Notes under the pieces: model-generated
Database searches by the model: none
What the model was told of the DNA's origin: nothing
What the model saw: the letters and a program-made list of their open reading frames with translations, nothing else
In this document: positions 62,247 to 64,000 of the stretch, piece by piece
How the letters are laid out: every line of letters starts with the position of its first letter
How positions within the stretch are numbered: the stretch's first letter is position 1
Made by a program: the position numbers and the translations under genes
Source of the DNA: Phycisphaerales bacterium
Lineage (GTDB): Bacteria; Planctomycetota; Phycisphaerae; Phycisphaerales; SM1A02
Assembly (NCBI GenBank): GCA_030748805.1
Contig: JASMLG010000098.1
Coordinates: 27,579-91,578 of the forward strand
Length of the DNA: 64,000 bases
Direction of reading: 5' to 3'

Positions 62247-63487
62247 TTCTTGCCTCGGTTGAACACCACGGTGTTGTTTCCACCACGCTTACGACATTTA
62301 TTTCACTGCTTGCATTTGCAACGGTTGTAGGCGTCTTAGCAAAATTTGTTAAGGTTCCGTACACAATCGCTTTGGTGCTGGCGGGACTTGCAGTTGCGGT
62401 CATGGGGGCTGCTCCCGATGGAATGGTAATAACCCAAGAACTCATTCTTGTTCTGCTTCTTCCGCCCCTTTTGTTCCAAGCGGGTCTTCATCTCGACCTT
62501 GAGTTGCTCCAGAAAAAAGCGGTACCAGTCGTAATTCTTGCCATTCCAGGAGTCATTGTTTCAATGATATTGGTCGCGGCGGCAATTCGACCGTTTCTGG
62601 GCGACGCTGCTTGGCTCCCCGCGCTATTGTTTGGGGCAATGCTTGCCCCAACGGATCCGATTTCGGTATTGGCAACGCTTAAAACCGCAAAAGCCCCAAG
62701 CCGCCTAAAGACACTTATAGAGGGCGAAAGTTTATTTAATGATGGCACTGGCGTTGTTCTGTTTTTAATTTTGCTTGCCGCGGTTTATCCTTCTGGCGAC
62801 TATGAAGGGTCGCTATCTATTGTTGATGGCATTATGCAATTTGTACAAGTCGCCGGTCTTGGAGTTGTGTTTGGTTTGGGTTTTGGGCTAATTGCGTTTT
62901 GGATTTTGCGGCGACTCAATGATCATGTTTTAGAAAACGCAATTACTATTGTGCTTGCGTGGGGCTCATTTATTGTTGCAGAACAAAGCGGTGCCTCTGG
63001 TGTTATTGCCGTAGTCGTTGCTGGACTAATCATTGGCAACTACGGAACAAAACTTGCAATGAGTGACCAAACCGTGCAAACAATAAACACTTTTTGGGAA
63101 TCCATTGACTTCTTGATTAACTCTATTGTCTTTTTGCTTATAGGTTTTGAATTGCAAGACATTGGGGGCTTGCCAGCGCTTTTGCAAACCAATGTACTAC
63201 TTTCAGTTGGTGCGACGTGGCTTGCAATCATGGTTGCTAGAGCGCTAATGGTGTATCCAACAGCACTTACCATAGGAAAACATTGGCCCCGCGGGTGGAA
63301 ACACGTTGTCTTTTGGTCTGGATTAAAGGGTTCAATTCCACTTGCTCTTGTTTTGGGGCTTCCTTCGGGCGAACTTAAACAAACACTTGTTCCTGTTGCG
63401 TTTGGTGTAGTTATGATAAGTTTGTTGTTGCAGGGCTTAACGGTTGGTCCACTTATTCGAAAGACGGGCGTTGCAAATGCCAGTTAG
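62243..63487 (+). CDS. Na+/H+ antiporter, CPA1 family
   Basis: A 414-residue transporter with about 12 helices. The pore motifs TDPISVLATLKTAKAP and LIEGESLFNDGTGVVLF (the ND pair) are intact, as in NhaP-type CPA1 antiporters. It would exchange Na+ (or K+) for H+ and fits a saline setting, though many bacteria have it. The usual long cytoplasmic C-terminal domain is short or absent, since the last helix is near residue 390-405. The start overlaps ThiE by 4 bp. Confidence 0.93.
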   Translation: MILASVEHHGVVSTTLTTFISLLAFATVVGVLAKFVKVPYTIALVLAGLAVAVMGAAPDGMVITQELILVLLLPPLLFQAGLHLDLELLQKKAVPVVILAIPGVIVSMILVAAAIRPFLGDAAWLPALLFGAMLAPTDPISVLATLKTAKAPSRLKTLIEGESLFNDGTGVVLFLILLAAVYPSGDYEGSLSIVDGIMQFVQVAGLGVVFGLGFGLIAFWILRRLNDHVLENAITIVLAWGSFIVAEQSGASGVIAVVVAGLIIGNYGTKLAMSDQTVQTINTFWESIDFLINSIVFLLIGFELQDIGGLPALLQTNVLLSVGATWLAIMVARALMVYPTALTIGKHWPRGWKHVVFWSGLKGSIPLALVLGLPSGELKQTLVPVAFGVVMISLLLQGLTVGPLIRKTGVANAS

Positions 63488-64000
63488 CGGTTTTTCGTTT
63501 ACGTTTTTGGGAACGGGCACATCTGCAGGCATTCCTGTTATTACTTGTGATTGCGAAGTGTGCACGAGCACCAATTCAAAAGACAAGCGGTTACGTTGTA
63601 GCGCTTGTGTTCGATTCAAAGGTGAGATGGGGCAAGAACGGGTCGTGTTAATTGATACCTCACCCGATCTTCGGCAGCAGGTGCTTAGGGAAAAACTTAC
63701 ACGTTGCGACGCCATACTGTTTACCCACAACCATGTAGACCATACATTTGGATTAGACGATACCCGCATGTTTAACATCTCGATGTCACAACCACTTGAC
63801 ATTTATGCAGAACGTCACACCCTAGACCACTTGGCACGCGTGTTCCAACATGTTTTTGAATCACACAAAAATGTTAATGATTCTTTTGTTGCAAATTTGA
63901 TTCCACATGAAATTTATCCAGAAGAACCAATTGATTTGTTTGGGGTTACCTTCATGCCAATCCGACTTCTTCATGGACGACTCCCAATTGTTGGTTTTAG
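63477..64000 (+). CDS. MBL-fold hydrolase, PhnP/YycJ-like, truncated by window end
   Basis: This gene starts at ATG 63477, overlaps the antiporter stop by 11 bp and runs off the right edge, with 174 codons visible. It opens with FLGTGTSAGIPV and a cysteine cluster (CDCEVC and CSAC) typical of PhnP-like enzymes that bind an extra zinc, then the metal motif THNHVDHTFG, and a late HGRLP. PhnP opens a cyclic phosphodiester in phosphonate breakdown, but many relatives are general cyclic phosphodiesterases, so the substrate is not assigned. Confidence 0.88.
   Translation, partial: MPVSGFSFTFLGTGTSAGIPVITCDCEVCTSTNSKDKRLRCSACVRFKGEMGQERVVLIDTSPDLRQQVLREKLTRCDAILFTHNHVDHTFGLDDTRMFNISMSQPLDIYAERHTLDHLARVFQHVFESHKNVNDSFVANLIPHEIYPEEPIDLFGVTFMPIRLLHGRLPIVGF

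Noticed and set aside
1..64000. CRISPR arrays, insertion sequences, prophage, rRNA operons, integrases or toxin-antitoxin pairs
   Set aside because: None was seen on reading both strands; no spaced direct repeats, transposase motifs or 16S/23S segments are visible.

Overview
The window looks like a bacterial chromosome fragment from a planctomycete, most probably the class Phycisphaerae (marine, fairly low GC by eye). This is inference from several signs: a secreted M14 carboxypeptidase ending in a planctomycete-style dockerin-like repeat, a TPR protein carrying two RNA polymerase alpha C-terminal domains, an excisionase-type helix-turn-helix protein fused to a degenerate receiver, a ThiD2-ThiE fusion, and short mixed-strand operons with 4-bp ATGA overlaps. 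No rRNA, insertion sequence, prophage or CRISPR array was seen. Coding density is very high, and the longest gene-free stretch (about 290 bp, after dnaA) is itself a likely replication origin.

Layout. 1-9.6 kb: an ECF-type sigma factor with a truncated membrane-protein gene, a coiled-coil membrane protein with a strong terminator, a SpoIID-like lipoprotein, a LemA/M48 membrane-protease pair, the TPR-alphaCTD protein, and a thioredoxin-like protein overlapping a MATE exporter. 9.6-23 kb: the M14 peptidase, a ChaN-like lipoprotein, tsaC overlapping a TolC-type protein, an SH3-like exported protein, tRNA-Ala, an RsmJ-like methyltransferase, then an M16 peptidase pair, a methyltransferase and a polyprenyl diphosphate synthase in one run. 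23-29 kb: tRNA-Glu(CTC), an MBL hydrolase, dnaA with candidate oriC, trpD, lgt and holB. 29-41.4 kb: comEC, a sorbosone-dehydrogenase-like protein, a VKOR-DsbA-DsbA fusion, argS, a B12-binding/MeaB GTPase fusion, a PrpD-family protein overlapping fbp, and a thiolase.

41.4-49.6 kb: a minus-strand operon (TolC, HlyD, ubiX, a lipoprotein, an Fcy1-like cytosine deaminase, and a previously easy-to-miss 43-codon basic ORF), then upp, an orphan beta-class DNA methyltransferase, a phosphoesterase and tsaB. 49.6-55.7 kb: two pseudo-receiver regulatory proteins, dnaE and a small membrane protein. 55.7-64 kb: a class IV aminotransferase operon with a PEGA lipoprotein, an lptB operon with three unrecognised proteins, then LMW phosphatase, rpiB, ThiD2-ThiE, a Na+/H+ antiporter and a PhnP-like hydrolase cut by the window end.

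How genes fit together: dnaA, dnaE and holB supply replication functions; tsaB and tsaC contribute to the t6A tRNA modification; cytosine deaminase plus upp would convert cytosine to UMP; Lgt would lipidate the several lipobox proteins; the VKOR fusion and the TlpA-like protein handle envelope thiol redox. Nothing here is a clear defence or mobile cassette. The most notable items are the candidate origin, the small basic ORF, the pseudo-receiver pair, the free-standing double alphaCTD protein, the B12-MeaB fusion lacking its mutase, and the cysteine-clustered unknown upstream of lptB.
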